Shown here in pieces: positions 1 to 7,128 of a DNA stretch of 19,330 nt (positions are counted from its first letter, which is position 1; each line of letters begins with the position of its first letter). The position numbers were made by a program, and so were the translations under genes. Where the stretch lies: assembly GCA_003266065.1 (NCBI GenBank), contig MUZY01000107.1, positions 1 through 19,330 on the forward strand, in the 5' to 3' direction. Source of the DNA: Methanosphaera sp. rholeuAM130. GTDB lineage: Archaea; Methanobacteriota; Methanobacteria; Methanobacteriales; Methanobacteriaceae. A model generated the notes under the pieces. It was not told where the DNA came from. It did not search any database and worked only from the letters and a program-made list of their open reading frames with translations.

Positions 1-322
1 CTTCATCCAGAAATATTATCCTGAACGGTGCTCCAACTGCCTTTAATTTACAGAAACTTTTTATTTCATTTCTTACAGTGTCTATTCCTCTTGCATCCGA
101 TGCGTTCAATTCTAAAAAGTTTTGCTGCCAGTACTCGCCGAGCAACGCTTTTGCCAATGCCAAGGCACATGTCGTTTTTCCAACTCCGGCTGAACCTGTG
201 AACATGATATTGGGCATTGAATTTTCTTCAACATATCTTTTTAATCTTCCGACTATCTGTTCCTGTCCAACCACATCATCCAATGTCTGTGGCCTGTATT
301 TTTCTACCCATGGTACGTTCAT
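1..322 (-). CDS. rfcS: Replication factor C small subunit, N-terminal part (cut by window edge)
   Basis: Small subunit of the archaeal clamp loader. With the large subunit it uses ATP to open the PCNA sliding clamp and load it at primer-template junctions. Only the first 107 residues are in the window. The protein opens with the family's VEKYRP motif (residues 6-11), followed by the Walker A loop GSAGVGKTT (43-51), the LNASD segment (72-76) and the start of Walker B, IIFLDE (102-107). The ATG at 320-322 has a GGAGGA ribosome binding site at 331-336 with 8-base spacing. It is the third gene of a minus-strand operon with rnz and the SHOCT-domain gene, 27 bases after the latter. The rest, and any rfcL gene, would lie left of the window. 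Assignment is secure from the motifs; only completeness is unknown. Confidence 0.96.
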   Translation of the reverse strand, partial: MNVPWVEKYRPQTLDDVVGQEQIVGRLKRYVEENSMPNIMFTGSAGVGKTTCALALAKALLGEYWQQNFLELNASDARGIDTVRNEIKSFCKLKAVGAPFRIIFLDE

Positions 323-349
323 TTATTTTTTCCTCCAATTGATTTATTG

Positions 350-949
350 TTATAAGTCCAGTAACTGTTTTTTCTTTTGTTCGAATTCCTCTTCGGAAAT
401 TATTCCATCCTCTTTTAATTCATAGTATCTTCTGATTTCGGATACAGGATCAAATTCCACTTGCTGAAGTGGCACATCCCCTTCATATTGACTATCCGGA
501 TTATTTACTTCCGGGAAGTCGTTTTTGGTATTGATTAATTTATTCGGATTTGTAATATTGTTATTTGGGTGTGGCATTCCATCGGTTCTTTTATTGTTTT
601 TGAGTAGTTTTTCCTCTTTTTGTCTTAAATCGAGTAATGATTGATAAAACGCATTTAATTCATCATCGTTATTATCAACTCCGGCCAGTACAAACTGTGA
701 TCCTTTTGCACCTACCGATAGTTTTGGTTCGTTTATAAAGTTTCCTTTATCGTATTGTATTAAGTTTATTTCACCTATAGGCACTATTATCTTGTTATTT
801 CCTTCATATGGAGTTAGAACCAAGTTATGATTGTCTATTATGGCCGAACATTTTCCAATGTTGTTAACCTTTACTACTCCAACACCCTGTGCCTTTTGGA
901 TGTATGGAATTACTTTTGGATCTACCTGTATACTACTAAATAATGACAT
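350..949 (-). CDS. SHOCT-domain protein with a probable PH-like N-terminal domain
   Basis: About 199 residues, function unknown. The last ~33 residues (about 167-199; DPVSEIRRYYELKEDGIISEEEF...) fit the SHOCT pattern, a short amphipathic C-terminal helical pair common on diverse prokaryotic proteins and thought to be an interaction module. Residues ~20-100 are beta-rich, with alternating hydrophobics ending in a helix, resembling bacterial PH-like domains often paired with SHOCT; this part is inference. A linker rich in Asn, Pro and charged residues (~115-165) joins them. There is no signal peptide or membrane helix, so it is probably cytosolic. I chose the ATG at 947-949 because GGTGAT (954-959) sits just upstream; an in-frame GTG at 956-958 would add three residues but overlaps that site. 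It lies 11 bases after rnz and 27 before rfcS, so it is probably co-transcribed with both. Confidence 0.85.
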   Translation of the reverse strand: MSLFSSIQVDPKVIPYIQKAQGVGVVKVNNIGKCSAIIDNHNLVLTPYEGNNKIIVPIGEINLIQYDKGNFINEPKLSVGAKGSQFVLAGVDNNDDELNAFYQSLLDLRQKEEKLLKNNKRTDGMPHPNNNITNPNKLINTKNDFPEVNNPDSQYEGDVPLQQVEFDPVSEIRRYYELKEDGIISEEEFEQKKKQLLDL

Positions 950-960
950 TATTATCACCG

Positions 961-1899
961 TTATTGTTCTCTGTTGATTATCCTAACAGCTTTTTTGTTT
1001 TCTATAACTACTTTCATGAAATCATGTGCATAGACAGTATTTTCAAATACTGCTTTTGCTTCATCCAACAATTCATCAGAATCTGTATATCTATTTGAAA
1101 TATGGGTTAATATTAACTGTTCAACATTCGCCTTTTTTGCTATTTTTGCCGCATCCTCCGCTATGGTATGTCCATTTTCAACTGCCTTATCAGCATACTT
1201 TTTTGAAAAGGTGGCTTCATGAATCAGCAAGTCAACATCGCGTGCAAAATCCACCATAGATTCATGGGGCATTGTGTCACCACTGAAGACCATTTTCACA
1301 CCCTGACGCGGAGGCCCCAATACCTGCTCGGGTTTTATTGTAACACCATCAATGGTTATTTCACGGCCTGCCTGCAATTGTCCAAACAATGGTCCGGGAG
1401 GAATATTCAATTCCAATGCTTTTGATTTTAGAAATTTGGGTTGTCTTATCTCTTCTATCATATATGCATAATCGGTTACCGTATGTTTCATCCGCTTAGC
1501 CTTCACAATAAAATCCTCTTGCCGATATATAACTGAATCATCATCAGTTATGCTATGCGTTATTATTTCATAGTTTATTGAATAAAAGCCCAGTTTCTTA
1601 ATATGTTCGAGTAACTCATCGATTCCTTCCGGTCCATAGATATTTAATGGCCGGGTTCTTCCCCTGAATGCAAGTGACTGTATTATTCCCGGAAGACCCA
1701 GAATATGATCACCATGCAGGTGCGTTATATAAATATCATCTATTTTCATTGGACTAATCTGTGCATACATCATCTGTTTTTGTGTTGCTTCCCCACAGTC
1801 TAATAAAAGCATACGATTGGAGACTTTTATTACAATCGAAGTATGATTTCTACTTCTTGTAGGAATGGCCGATGCAGTACCTAAAAATGTTAATTCTAT
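961..1899 (-). CDS. rnz: Ribonuclease Z (tRNA 3' endonuclease), apparent non-standard ATA start
   Basis: Zinc-dependent metallo-beta-lactamase-fold nuclease that cuts the 3' trailer from tRNA precursors. Metal-binding motifs are clear: HLHGDH (60-65 in the full-length numbering), a later SGDT, HEATF, and the C-terminal LTHIS histidine. The first ATG, at 1810-1812, would start the protein at MLLLDCGE and delete the conserved N-terminal strand. Reading upstream in the same frame gives 29 more codons beginning IELTFLGTASAIP, the usual RNase Z N-terminus (typically M-E-x-T-F-L-G-T). The first residue falls on an ATA codon at 1897-1899, and an in-frame stop lies two codons further upstream (TAA ATT ATA). 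No ATG, GTG or TTG occurs between that stop and the internal ATG. Full length would be 312 residues, normal for the family. Function is certain; the start is inferred and could be a one-base sequence error. Confidence 0.93.
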   Translation of the reverse strand: MELTFLGTASAIPTRSRNHTSIVIKVSNRMLLLDCGEATQKQMMYAQISPMKIDDIYITHLHGDHILGLPGIIQSLAFRGRTRPLNIYGPEGIDELLEHIKKLGFYSINYEIITHSITDDDSVIYRQEDFIVKAKRMKHTVTDYAYMIEEIRQPKFLKSKALELNIPPGPLFGQLQAGREITIDGVTIKPEQVLGPPRQGVKMVFSGDTMPHESMVDFARDVDLLIHEATFSKKYADKAVENGHTIAEDAAKIAKKANVEQLILTHISNRYTDSDELLDEAKAVFENTVYAHDFMKVVIENKKAVRIINREQ

Positions 1900-1903
1900 A
1901 ATT

Positions 1904-1954
1904 TATACGACCCCACATTATTGGTTAATTTAAATATCATCTTATATTATATAT
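1904..1954 (-). promoter_or_regulatory. Candidate promoter of the rnz - SHOCT - rfcS operon
   Basis: Reading the minus strand towards rnz, two AT boxes could be TATA elements: an ATATATAATATA-like run at about 1941-1954 and TTTAAATT at about 1927-1934. The first would give a ~20-base leader containing TGGGG (1911-1915 region). The second would place the transcription start only a few bases before the apparent ATA codon, which would make the message nearly leaderless. Sequence inspection alone cannot choose between them. Confidence 0.4.
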
Positions 1955-2055
1955 CTTTATATTATTAGTTATTTAATTTTTAAGAAAAAAATTTCTTCAA
2001 CTATAACCAGTATCCGCAAATTTTTGAAGAGGAAATTCTAATAGTTATTAGGATT

Positions 2056-2068
2056 GAAATTTTAAATA
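2056..2068 (+). promoter_or_regulatory. BRE/TATA-like promoter of nadC
   Basis: GAAAT followed by TTTTAAATA matches the archaeal arrangement of a purine-rich BRE directly before a TATA box. Transcription would be expected to start about 25 bases downstream, near 2088-2092, which lies inside the first inverted repeat at 2075-2091. The leader would then be about 45 bases, ending in the GGGGG ribosome binding site. Confidence 0.5.
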
Positions 2069-2074
2069 GCAAAT

Positions 2075-2120
2075 AATAACTAATTGTTATTCACAAATAT
2101 AATAAATAACAGATGTTATT
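2075..2120 (+). promoter_or_regulatory. Tandem inverted-repeat operators in front of nadC
   Basis: Two perfect inverted repeats share the same arms: AATAAC-TAATT-GTTATT at 2075-2091 and AATAAC-AGAT-GTTATT at 2105-2120, with centres about 29-30 bases (roughly three helical turns) apart. A related imperfect palindrome, CTAATAGTTATTAG, lies at 2038-2051. The two main sites cover the predicted transcription start and the early leader of nadC, the classical position for a repressor. NAD-responsive control is an inference from the downstream gene; I cannot name the regulator. Confidence 0.55.
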
Positions 2121-2134
2121 TGGGGGAATTATAA

Positions 2135-2977
2135 TTGACAATCTTTAGCGATAACAGGATTATTGAAAATGTTTATGACGATATCGGATTTGAAGACATC
2201 ACAACCAACAGTCTAGTAGGTGAAGAGAAATGGGCTCAGGCAGAAATTGTAGCCAAGGAAGATGGAATCTTGGCGGGCATGGATGTTGCCCACTACATTA
2301 TCGATAACTTTGGATTGAATATATCATCCAGTTTTTTGGATGGTGATTCCATAGCCAAAGGTGACGTGATACTTGAATTCGAAGGATGTGCCAGAGATAT
2401 TCTTGTGGTTGAACGTAGCATTTTGAATTATTTGATGCATCTTAGTGGAATCGCTACGTGTGTATACGATACATGTCAAAAGGTAAAGGAAGTAAATCCA
2501 AACGTTCGTGTTGCATGTACTAGAAAAACCACACCGGGTCTTCAAAAACTTGAAAAAAAGGCTGTGGAAATCGGCGGTGGAGATACCCATAGATTTAAAT
2601 TGGACGATTGCGTCTTGATTAAGGACAATCATATCCAAGTTGTGGGCAACGTTATTGATGCCATCGAACTTGCAAAAAGCAAGGTCAGCTTTACGAAGAA
2701 GATAGAAATTGAAGTTGAAGATTTGGATAATGCAGTTAGGGCTGCAATGTTTGGTGCAGATATTGTTATGCTGGATAATATGACCCCTACAGAAATCGAA
2801 GATGTTTTGAACAAACTTAAAGAGCGTAGACTACGGAATGAAGTTTTAATTGAAGTCAGCGGTGGCATTAGGCCGGAAAATATTCTTGACTATGCCAGGC
2901 TGGATGTCGATGTTATCTCCAGCGGTTTTATTACAAACAGTACCAAATCATTGGATCTGAGCTTGAATATACTATAA
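2135..2977 (+). CDS. nadC: Nicotinate-nucleotide pyrophosphorylase (quinolinate phosphoribosyltransferase)
   Basis: Converts quinolinate and PRPP to nicotinate mononucleotide, CO2 and pyrophosphate, the entry to NAD in de novo synthesis. The 280-residue length is standard. Hallmarks seen: NYLMHLSGIAT (98-108), the substrate-binding TRKTTPGLQKLEKKAV (129-144), GGGDTHRF followed by LIKDNH (147-166), IEVED, DIVMLDN and the C-terminal SGGI and ISSGFIT phosphate-binding region. The start is a TTG at 2135-2137, 8 bases after GGGGG (2122-2126); the nearby ATG at 2113 is out of frame. It is a single-gene unit; nadA or nadB is not adjacent. Tandem palindromes over the promoter suggest regulated expression. 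Confidence 0.96.
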   Translation: MTIFSDNRIIENVYDDIGFEDITTNSLVGEEKWAQAEIVAKEDGILAGMDVAHYIIDNFGLNISSSFLDGDSIAKGDVILEFEGCARDILVVERSILNYLMHLSGIATCVYDTCQKVKEVNPNVRVACTRKTTPGLQKLEKKAVEIGGGDTHRFKLDDCVLIKDNHIQVVGNVIDAIELAKSKVSFTKKIEIEVEDLDNAVRAAMFGADIVMLDNMTPTEIEDVLNKLKERRLRNEVLIEVSGGIRPENILDYARLDVDVISSGFITNSTKSLDLSLNIL

Positions 2978-3302
2978 CTATTTTTAAACCTCCCCTATTT
3001 TTTCAGTATGCTACTTGAATTATTGAAGTACATTGTTTGATTAAAAAATTATTATGGAAACATCTATCTGTCATGGGCGAAATCTTTAATTTTATAAGAA
3101 TACTATTTACCATATGAGAGTTATAATTGATTATAATATAACATCTTGATAAAACATGCCAAATAATGAATGATAAAAGCAAAATTATGCAAACATTTAT
3201 TAAGTAATAAAAGCATATATAATTATATGAATTAATAGTATATTCTTATAATCAATAAAATATAACTAATTGATTCAACTTTAAAATTATCGAGGTAATA
3301 CT
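2978..3302. other. AT-rich spacer between nadC and the acidic histone-fold gene
   Basis: 325 bases without a convincing gene. Just after nadC there are T-runs at 2981-2985 and 2998-3003, a probable terminator. An imperfect inverted repeat TACTTGAATTATTGAAGTA lies at 3012-3030. A TATA-like CATATATAATTATATG at 3214-3229 could drive the downstream gene, whose ribosome binding site is GAGGT at 3292-3296. Only very short open frames occur between (for example 11 codons near 3114), with no ribosome binding site worth calling. Confidence 0.6.
2979..3003 (+). terminator. T-rich terminator after nadC
   Basis: Two T-runs (T5 at 2981-2985 and T6 at 2998-3003) separated by AAACCTCCCCTA follow the nadC stop codon directly. 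This matches the oligo-T type of archaeal termination, which needs no hairpin. Confidence 0.5.
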
Positions 3303-3764
3303 ATGGCAGATAATGAAGAAAATTTTAATGAAGAAACTGAAGTGGAAAGCACACAGGAAGATTTTGAAAATGAAGAAAACTTCGAAGATGAAGAATATAC
3401 TGACGAAGATGAAAAATTACCATTTGCTAAAGCTGAAGTTGTTCGTCTGATGAAAGAACACCTGGACGATGACAAGATGATCAGGGAACGTGTTAAAGTT
3501 GAAATGAACAAGTTCCTCGGTGAAGTACTGGCAAATGTGTGTAAACAATTAAACGAATACCCATATTCAACAGTTGAATATGAAATGTTAAAAGAATCGA
3601 TTTATCCATACACCAACATTGAAAGAATCAATGAGGAAAAAATTAGAATATTAAAACATTTGGATGCAATCAAAGCAGATTGTGATGCATTAAGTATGGA
3701 CGTTAGAGCAACATTAAAACTAAACGACAAACCGGATCTTGAAGAAGAAGATGATTTATTCTAA
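3303..3764 (+). CDS. Acidic protein with a probable histone fold and C-terminal helix
   Basis: 153 residues, not a named family member that I can fix with certainty. Residues 1-38 are almost wholly acidic. From 39, LPFAKAEVVRLMKEHL (39-54) resembles the start of archaeal histones (LPFAPVGRIIK-like helix 1). The long helix DDKMIRERVKVEMNKFLGEV... (56-85) has the length of the central histone helix, and PYSTVEYEMLKES (87-99) fits the loop with its conserved Thr-Val and the last helix. Residues ~106-138 form an additional charged helix, and 146-152 are again acidic. Ordinary archaeal histones are about 66-70 residues with no tails, so this would be a tailed variant; coiled-coil histone variants are known in this archaeal group. 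The acidic tails argue against simple DNA wrapping and may suggest a chaperone or decoy role. ATG at 3303 follows GAGGT. Single gene. Confidence 0.7.
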   Translation: MADNEENFNEETEVESTQEDFENEENFEDEEYTDEDEKLPFAKAEVVRLMKEHLDDDKMIRERVKVEMNKFLGEVLANVCKQLNEYPYSTVEYEMLKESIYPYTNIERINEEKIRILKHLDAIKADCDALSMDVRATLKLNDKPDLEEEDDLF

Positions 3765-3790
3765 GTCATCGGTTAACCCCCCCGAATATA

Positions 3791-3797
3791 TTTTTTT
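3791..3797 (+). terminator. T7 terminator after the acidic histone-fold gene
   Basis: A T7 run lies 27 bases after the stop codon, preceded by a C7 run at 3777-3783. Oligo-T of this kind is the usual archaeal terminator. Confidence 0.45.
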
Positions 3798-3890
3798 AAA
3801 AGTTTTATCATTTCAGATTAGCCAATGGACATAATCAAATAATCCCTTTTTTTCACTCACACAGTTACAAATTGTTTTTAATTCCCGGAT

Positions 3891-3902
3891 ACATATATTA
3901 TC
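3891..3902 (+). promoter_or_regulatory. TATA-like box of the TDT exporter gene
   Basis: ACATATATTATC lies about 28 bases before the ATG at 3926. With the usual ~25-base spacing the transcript would begin within a few bases of the start codon, so this mRNA may be leaderless. The only upstream purine run, AGGGAT at about 3913-3918, is a weak ribosome binding site. Confidence 0.4.
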
Positions 3903-3925
3903 ATATAATTATAGGGATAGATTAA

Positions 3926-4861
3926 ATGAAAAGTTGTATAGAAAGAGTACCTATTTCCATTGGAGGAGTGATTCTTGGTATTACCGCCATGGGTAATTTA
4001 CTATATGATTACATGAGTTACAGCCGTGAAATATGTGGAACAATTGCCGTACTGCTATGTATTCTTGTAGTACTGAAGTTAATTTACTATCCTCATTACT
4101 TCAAGGAAGACCTGAACAATCCAATACTTGCAAGTGTCATTGCAACATTTTCAATGGCATTGATGTTAATATCCAATTACGTCTGCCCATACATCGGATT
4201 AGAAATATCATATTGCATATGGATTTCTGCAATACTGCTGCACATATTCTTCCTATTGAATTACATTTACAAATATGTACTGCATTTTAAATTGGAAAGC
4301 TACACAGCCGGTAGCTTTGTTGTATTTGCAGGTGTGCAAATGATAGCAATTACTGCACCGACCTTTCATCAGGAACTGATTGGAAGCATAGCATTTTGGT
4401 TTAGTTTTATATGTGTCGTGTGCGTATTCATTACAGTTTGCTACAGATATCTAAAAATACCCGTAGCAGGACCGGTCAAACCGATTATCGGAGTATACGG
4501 AGCACCATTTAGCTTATGTGCCGTTGGATATCTCTCATCGGTAAGTCCTGTTAATACATTATTTGCCGTGTCCATGTATATAATTACAAAAATACTTTAC
4601 ATCATGATACTCTACAAGTTTATTACGTACATTAAACATCCCATGTATCCAACATATGCGGCATACACGTTCCCCATTGTAATCAACGCTGTTACCACAC
4701 TTAAACTGATGAAATACCTGACTGGTATCGGAGCAAATGCTTCACTTATGGAAGTGGAGCTGATTATAGAAATAGCAATATCGATTATATTGGTAGCTTA
4801 TGTGTTAATATATTTCCTAATAGCGATATTTGAAATAAAAGGTAGAGAAATGATTATTTAA
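3926..4861 (+). CDS. TDT-family membrane transporter (TehA/SLAC1-like)
   Basis: 311-residue integral membrane protein with about ten hydrophobic segments spread evenly over the whole length and only short polar loops. Segment number, length and features such as the N-terminal ERVPISIGGVILGITAMGN and the central PVAGPVKPIIGVYGAPFSLC fit the tellurite-resistance/dicarboxylate transporter (TDT) family, which has the SLAC1/TehA anion-channel fold. Members move anions such as malate, sulfite or chloride; the substrate here cannot be read from sequence. No signal peptide is expected beyond the first membrane segment. The gene stands alone, probably with a very short 5' leader, and ends at the bidirectional terminator facing the nitroreductase gene. 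Family call is from overall topology and the N-terminal and central motifs. Confidence 0.75.
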   Translation: MKSCIERVPISIGGVILGITAMGNLLYDYMSYSREICGTIAVLLCILVVLKLIYYPHYFKEDLNNPILASVIATFSMALMLISNYVCPYIGLEISYCIWISAILLHIFFLLNYIYKYVLHFKLESYTAGSFVVFAGVQMIAITAPTFHQELIGSIAFWFSFICVVCVFITVCYRYLKIPVAGPVKPIIGVYGAPFSLCAVGYLSSVSPVNTLFAVSMYIITKILYIMILYKFITYIKHPMYPTYAAYTFPIVINAVTTLKLMKYLTGIGANASLMEVELIIEIAISIILVAYVLIYFLIAIFEIKGREMII

Positions 4862-4891
4862 CATTCCTACCATTACCTTTTTTTAAAAAAA
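4841..4891. terminator. Bidirectional terminator between two convergent genes
   Basis: GGTAG (4841-4845) can pair with CTACC (4868-4872), followed by T7 at 4878-4884 on the plus strand. The adjoining A7 at 4885-4891 reads as T7 on the minus strand immediately after the nitroreductase stop codon. One short element could therefore stop both convergent transcripts. Confidence 0.5.
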
Positions 4892-5398
4892 TTATATGTA
4901 TTCAACAAGTTCATCTATGTCCTTACGTGTCGTAGGTCTTGGTTCGGCATTAGGATAACCTAATGGCGTTAAAAGAACCGTTCTTTGATTGTCATCCAAA
5001 TCCAGGAATTCATTCATGGCATCTTCATGGAAGGCTGCAATATAGCAGGTTCCAAGACCCAACTCTGTTGCTTCAAGGATGATGTGATCCATGACGATTG
5101 TAGCATCTATCTCCGCTATATTTTTACCATCCCATTTTCTTGTCCATGCATCATCATAATTGGCTACAACTGCAATGATAAGTGGAGCTTCGAAAAACCA
5201 ATCCCATCCAGCCACTTTTCTTAGTTGTTCCTCATGTTTCTTGGTATCTATGACATATATCTTAAAAGCCTGCGCATTCACACCTGTTGGAGCTATTTGA
5301 GCTGCCTTTAAGACTTTGTCTAATTTTTCCTTTTCAACTTCCCTATCAAGGTATCCCCTTACGCTATATCTTTTCTCCATTACATCCAATACATTCAT
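4892..5398 (-). CDS. Nitroreductase-family flavoprotein
   Basis: 168-residue FMN-dependent NAD(P)H oxidoreductase of the nitroreductase fold. Evidence: the N-terminal MEKRYSVRGYLDREV (R-S-x-R phosphate/FMN-binding motif), AAQIAPTGVNAQAFKIYVI (~32-50), a central DATIVMDHIILEATELGLGTCYI segment, and a C-terminal LTPLGYPNAEPRP, typical of the family. Members reduce nitro-aromatics, quinones or flavins; the physiological substrate is unknown here. It is short for the family (often 180-220 residues) but has all expected blocks. Its ATG abuts the TAA of the ZPR1 gene with no gap, and its GGAGGA ribosome binding site (about 5404-5410) lies inside the ZPR1 coding end, so translational coupling is likely. 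Last gene of the 2-phosphoglycerate kinase operon. Confidence 0.9.
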   Translation of the reverse strand: MNVLDVMEKRYSVRGYLDREVEKEKLDKVLKAAQIAPTGVNAQAFKIYVIDTKKHEEQLRKVAGWDWFFEAPLIIAVVANYDDAWTRKWDGKNIAEIDATIVMDHIILEATELGLGTCYIAAFHEDAMNEFLDLDDNQRTVLLTPLGYPNAEPRPTTRKDIDELVEYI

Positions 5399-6007
5399 TT
5401 AATCTTCCTCCTGATCAATTGTCATGAAACCCGTTTTAAGAAGTGCCGCCTCTTCGGAGGTTAATATTTCACGGGTAGCATCCTCATCATCTATTACGCT
5501 ATTTCCAAATGGATCTTCTAAAATCATCAGCGTTTCTAATTCACCCATCTTTATATTGGTGATTAATTCTATAATATTCAATGCATTTTCTTGAACATCC
5601 ACGTCTATATTATCACCTTCAAGTTTAATGGCTCTGATTACAGCTTCTTCAAATCTGGACAATATCCCCTCCACATTTGAGACATATCCCTGAGATTTAG
5701 GCCCCGGTTCCACCTTTATTCCTAACTCGGGAATCGTAATTGTAGCAGTTTGACTTTTTGCAACACGCGTGCTTAACTTGTCACTGCTGATAGTTAAGGT
5801 GTAGCGTGACGGATCGTTTTGTTCCAATGAGATGTTATCCGATTCCTGGTATCCGCAACTTGTACAGTATACCGATGTTTCCAGTATGTCACCGAAGTAG
5901 GGTATGTTTTCGGTGATGTTCTTTACTTCCAATGTTTTTTTAGATCCGCAAACGGGACAATCTGAGAGCATAACTTCAGGCTGCTTAATATTTTCTTCAT
6001 CAAACAT
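5399..6007 (-). CDS. ZPR1-type zinc-finger domain protein
   Basis: About 202 residues. A CPVC pair (C17, C20) and a CTSC pair (C48, C51) form the four-cysteine zinc finger of the ZPR1 family. It is followed by the family's beta-rich A/B-type domain, with SDKLSTRVAKSQTATITIPELG and GYVSNVEGILSRFE, in which a strand segment and EGxL-type motif are recognisable. Eukaryotic ZPR1 carries two such modules and assists folding of elongation factor 1A; archaeal members have one, and a similar role is plausible but unproven. The start is ambiguous: in-frame ATGs lie at 6020-6022, 6014-6016, 6008-6010 and 6005-6007. GAGGATGA at about 6013-6020 makes the last one best spaced. The gene overlaps the end of the kinase gene by 8 bases and touches the nitroreductase start. 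Confidence 0.88.
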   Translation of the reverse strand: MFDEENIKQPEVMLSDCPVCGSKKTLEVKNITENIPYFGDILETSVYCTSCGYQESDNISLEQNDPSRYTLTISSDKLSTRVAKSQTATITIPELGIKVEPGPKSQGYVSNVEGILSRFEEAVIRAIKLEGDNIDVDVQENALNIIELITNIKMGELETLMILEDPFGNSVIDDEDATREILTSEEAALLKTGFMTIDQEED

Positions 6008-6980
6008 CATTTTCATCCTCATTTTCCTTAATCAACTTTTCATCATACAATATGCCCTGTTGTTTAAATTCATTTATTATCATATTTAATTTTTCCTCAT
6101 CGGGTGCACATATCGTATGACTGTGAATATCATTTGACAATTTATACAACGTCTCCAGAGACTCCTTATCCTTAGCATCATTATGGATATGATACAGGAA
6201 GTTCTTTGTGCTTTCGTCATCGTCATAATTAGATATTACCCGTTTTAACGGTTCCTTAAAGTCAGGGATATAATAGGAGATGTCTATAATCCTTCCGCCA
6301 TATTTAGTTATGATATCCCGTTCCAAGTCAATCTCATCAACGGAGTGCTTAAGAAATACCTCCCTTTGAACTTCATGTATATACTGCATTATTTTATTTA
6401 TCGCCTTGTCCATATCTAAGTTGTCTATAACCGGTACATTGAATTTATTGGCTTTTCTAATTAGATCATCATTGATTGCCCTGTTTTCTTCAAAATAATC
6501 CAATTGTTTTCCGCCACGTTTTATTTCAATTGCCCTGTTGATGAAACGTTTCTGGTGTTCTTCACGGTCTATTGTTAATATGAAAAAGAATACCTTGGCA
6601 TCGTTTGCGAACTGTTCAATGTCAATTAATCCTGGAATTAAATGTACTCCCTCTATAACAATAGAATCATTATCCCTTATTGAACGTTTAATTACGTTTT
6701 CTATTGCAGGTATTACAAAGGAGGCATGTTCTTCAAATCCTGCTTCTATTAACTTATTCTTGTCATCATAGTTCGATTTATCACGTATTGTTGAATAGGC
6801 ATTATATGATGAGCTATGCAAAGCCGGTGCATAATCGTTGCCTATTATTCCCCTGACAATTTCACGTATAAAGTCGGATTCTATTAAATATTTTATTCCT
6901 AGTTTATTAGATATTTCAGAGGCTATTGTTGACTTTCCAATACCTGATGCCGAACCTATTAAAATTACGTAAGGTTTCAT
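6000..6980 (-). CDS. 2-phosphoglycerate kinase
   Basis: P-loop kinase of 326 residues that phosphorylates 2-phosphoglycerate to 2,3-bisphosphoglycerate. In methanogens this is the precursor of cyclic 2,3-diphosphoglycerate, a phosphate-storage and protective solute. Seen: MKPYVILIGSASGIGKST with the Walker A loop (9-18), SDFIREIVRGIIG (an acidic, Arg-containing substrate-side segment), HSSSYNAY, and IVIEGVHLIPG, all typical of this enzyme. The N-terminal ATP-cone found in some relatives is absent. Residues ~225-326 form a helical, charged C-terminal extension. I chose ATG 6978-6980, with GTGAT just upstream; an in-frame GTG at 6987-6989 would add three residues but is part of that site. First gene of an operon with ZPR1 and nitroreductase. 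Alternative: another uncharacterised P-loop kinase of the same fold. Confidence 0.85.
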   Translation of the reverse strand: MKPYVILIGSASGIGKSTIASEISNKLGIKYLIESDFIREIVRGIIGNDYAPALHSSSYNAYSTIRDKSNYDDKNKLIEAGFEEHASFVIPAIENVIKRSIRDNDSIVIEGVHLIPGLIDIEQFANDAKVFFFILTIDREEHQKRFINRAIEIKRGGKQLDYFEENRAINDDLIRKANKFNVPVIDNLDMDKAINKIMQYIHEVQREVFLKHSVDEIDLERDIITKYGGRIIDISYYIPDFKEPLKRVISNYDDDESTKNFLYHIHNDAKDKESLETLYKLSNDIHSHTICAPDEEKLNMIINEFKQQGILYDEKLIKENEDENDV

Positions 6981-7128
6981 AGTTATCACGTCAATACTTA
7001 TACTGTTATCTTTAAAAAAACTATAATTAATAATTTGTTATTTGAAAAAATAAGTCGAAATAAAAAATCAATATTTTAAAAAATAAGCAGTATCTGATTT
7101 GAACAATTGGAAATATGTTTAAATAATT

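Noticed and set aside
1810..1812. ATG of the internal methionine as the RNase Z start
   Set aside because: It would delete the conserved first strand and the FLGT segment that is encoded intact and in frame just upstream.
6000..6980. Zeta-toxin-like kinase reading of the P-loop protein
   Set aside because: Length, the SDFIREIVRGIIG and EGVHLIPG segments and the lack of an adjacent antitoxin fit 2-phosphoglycerate kinase better.
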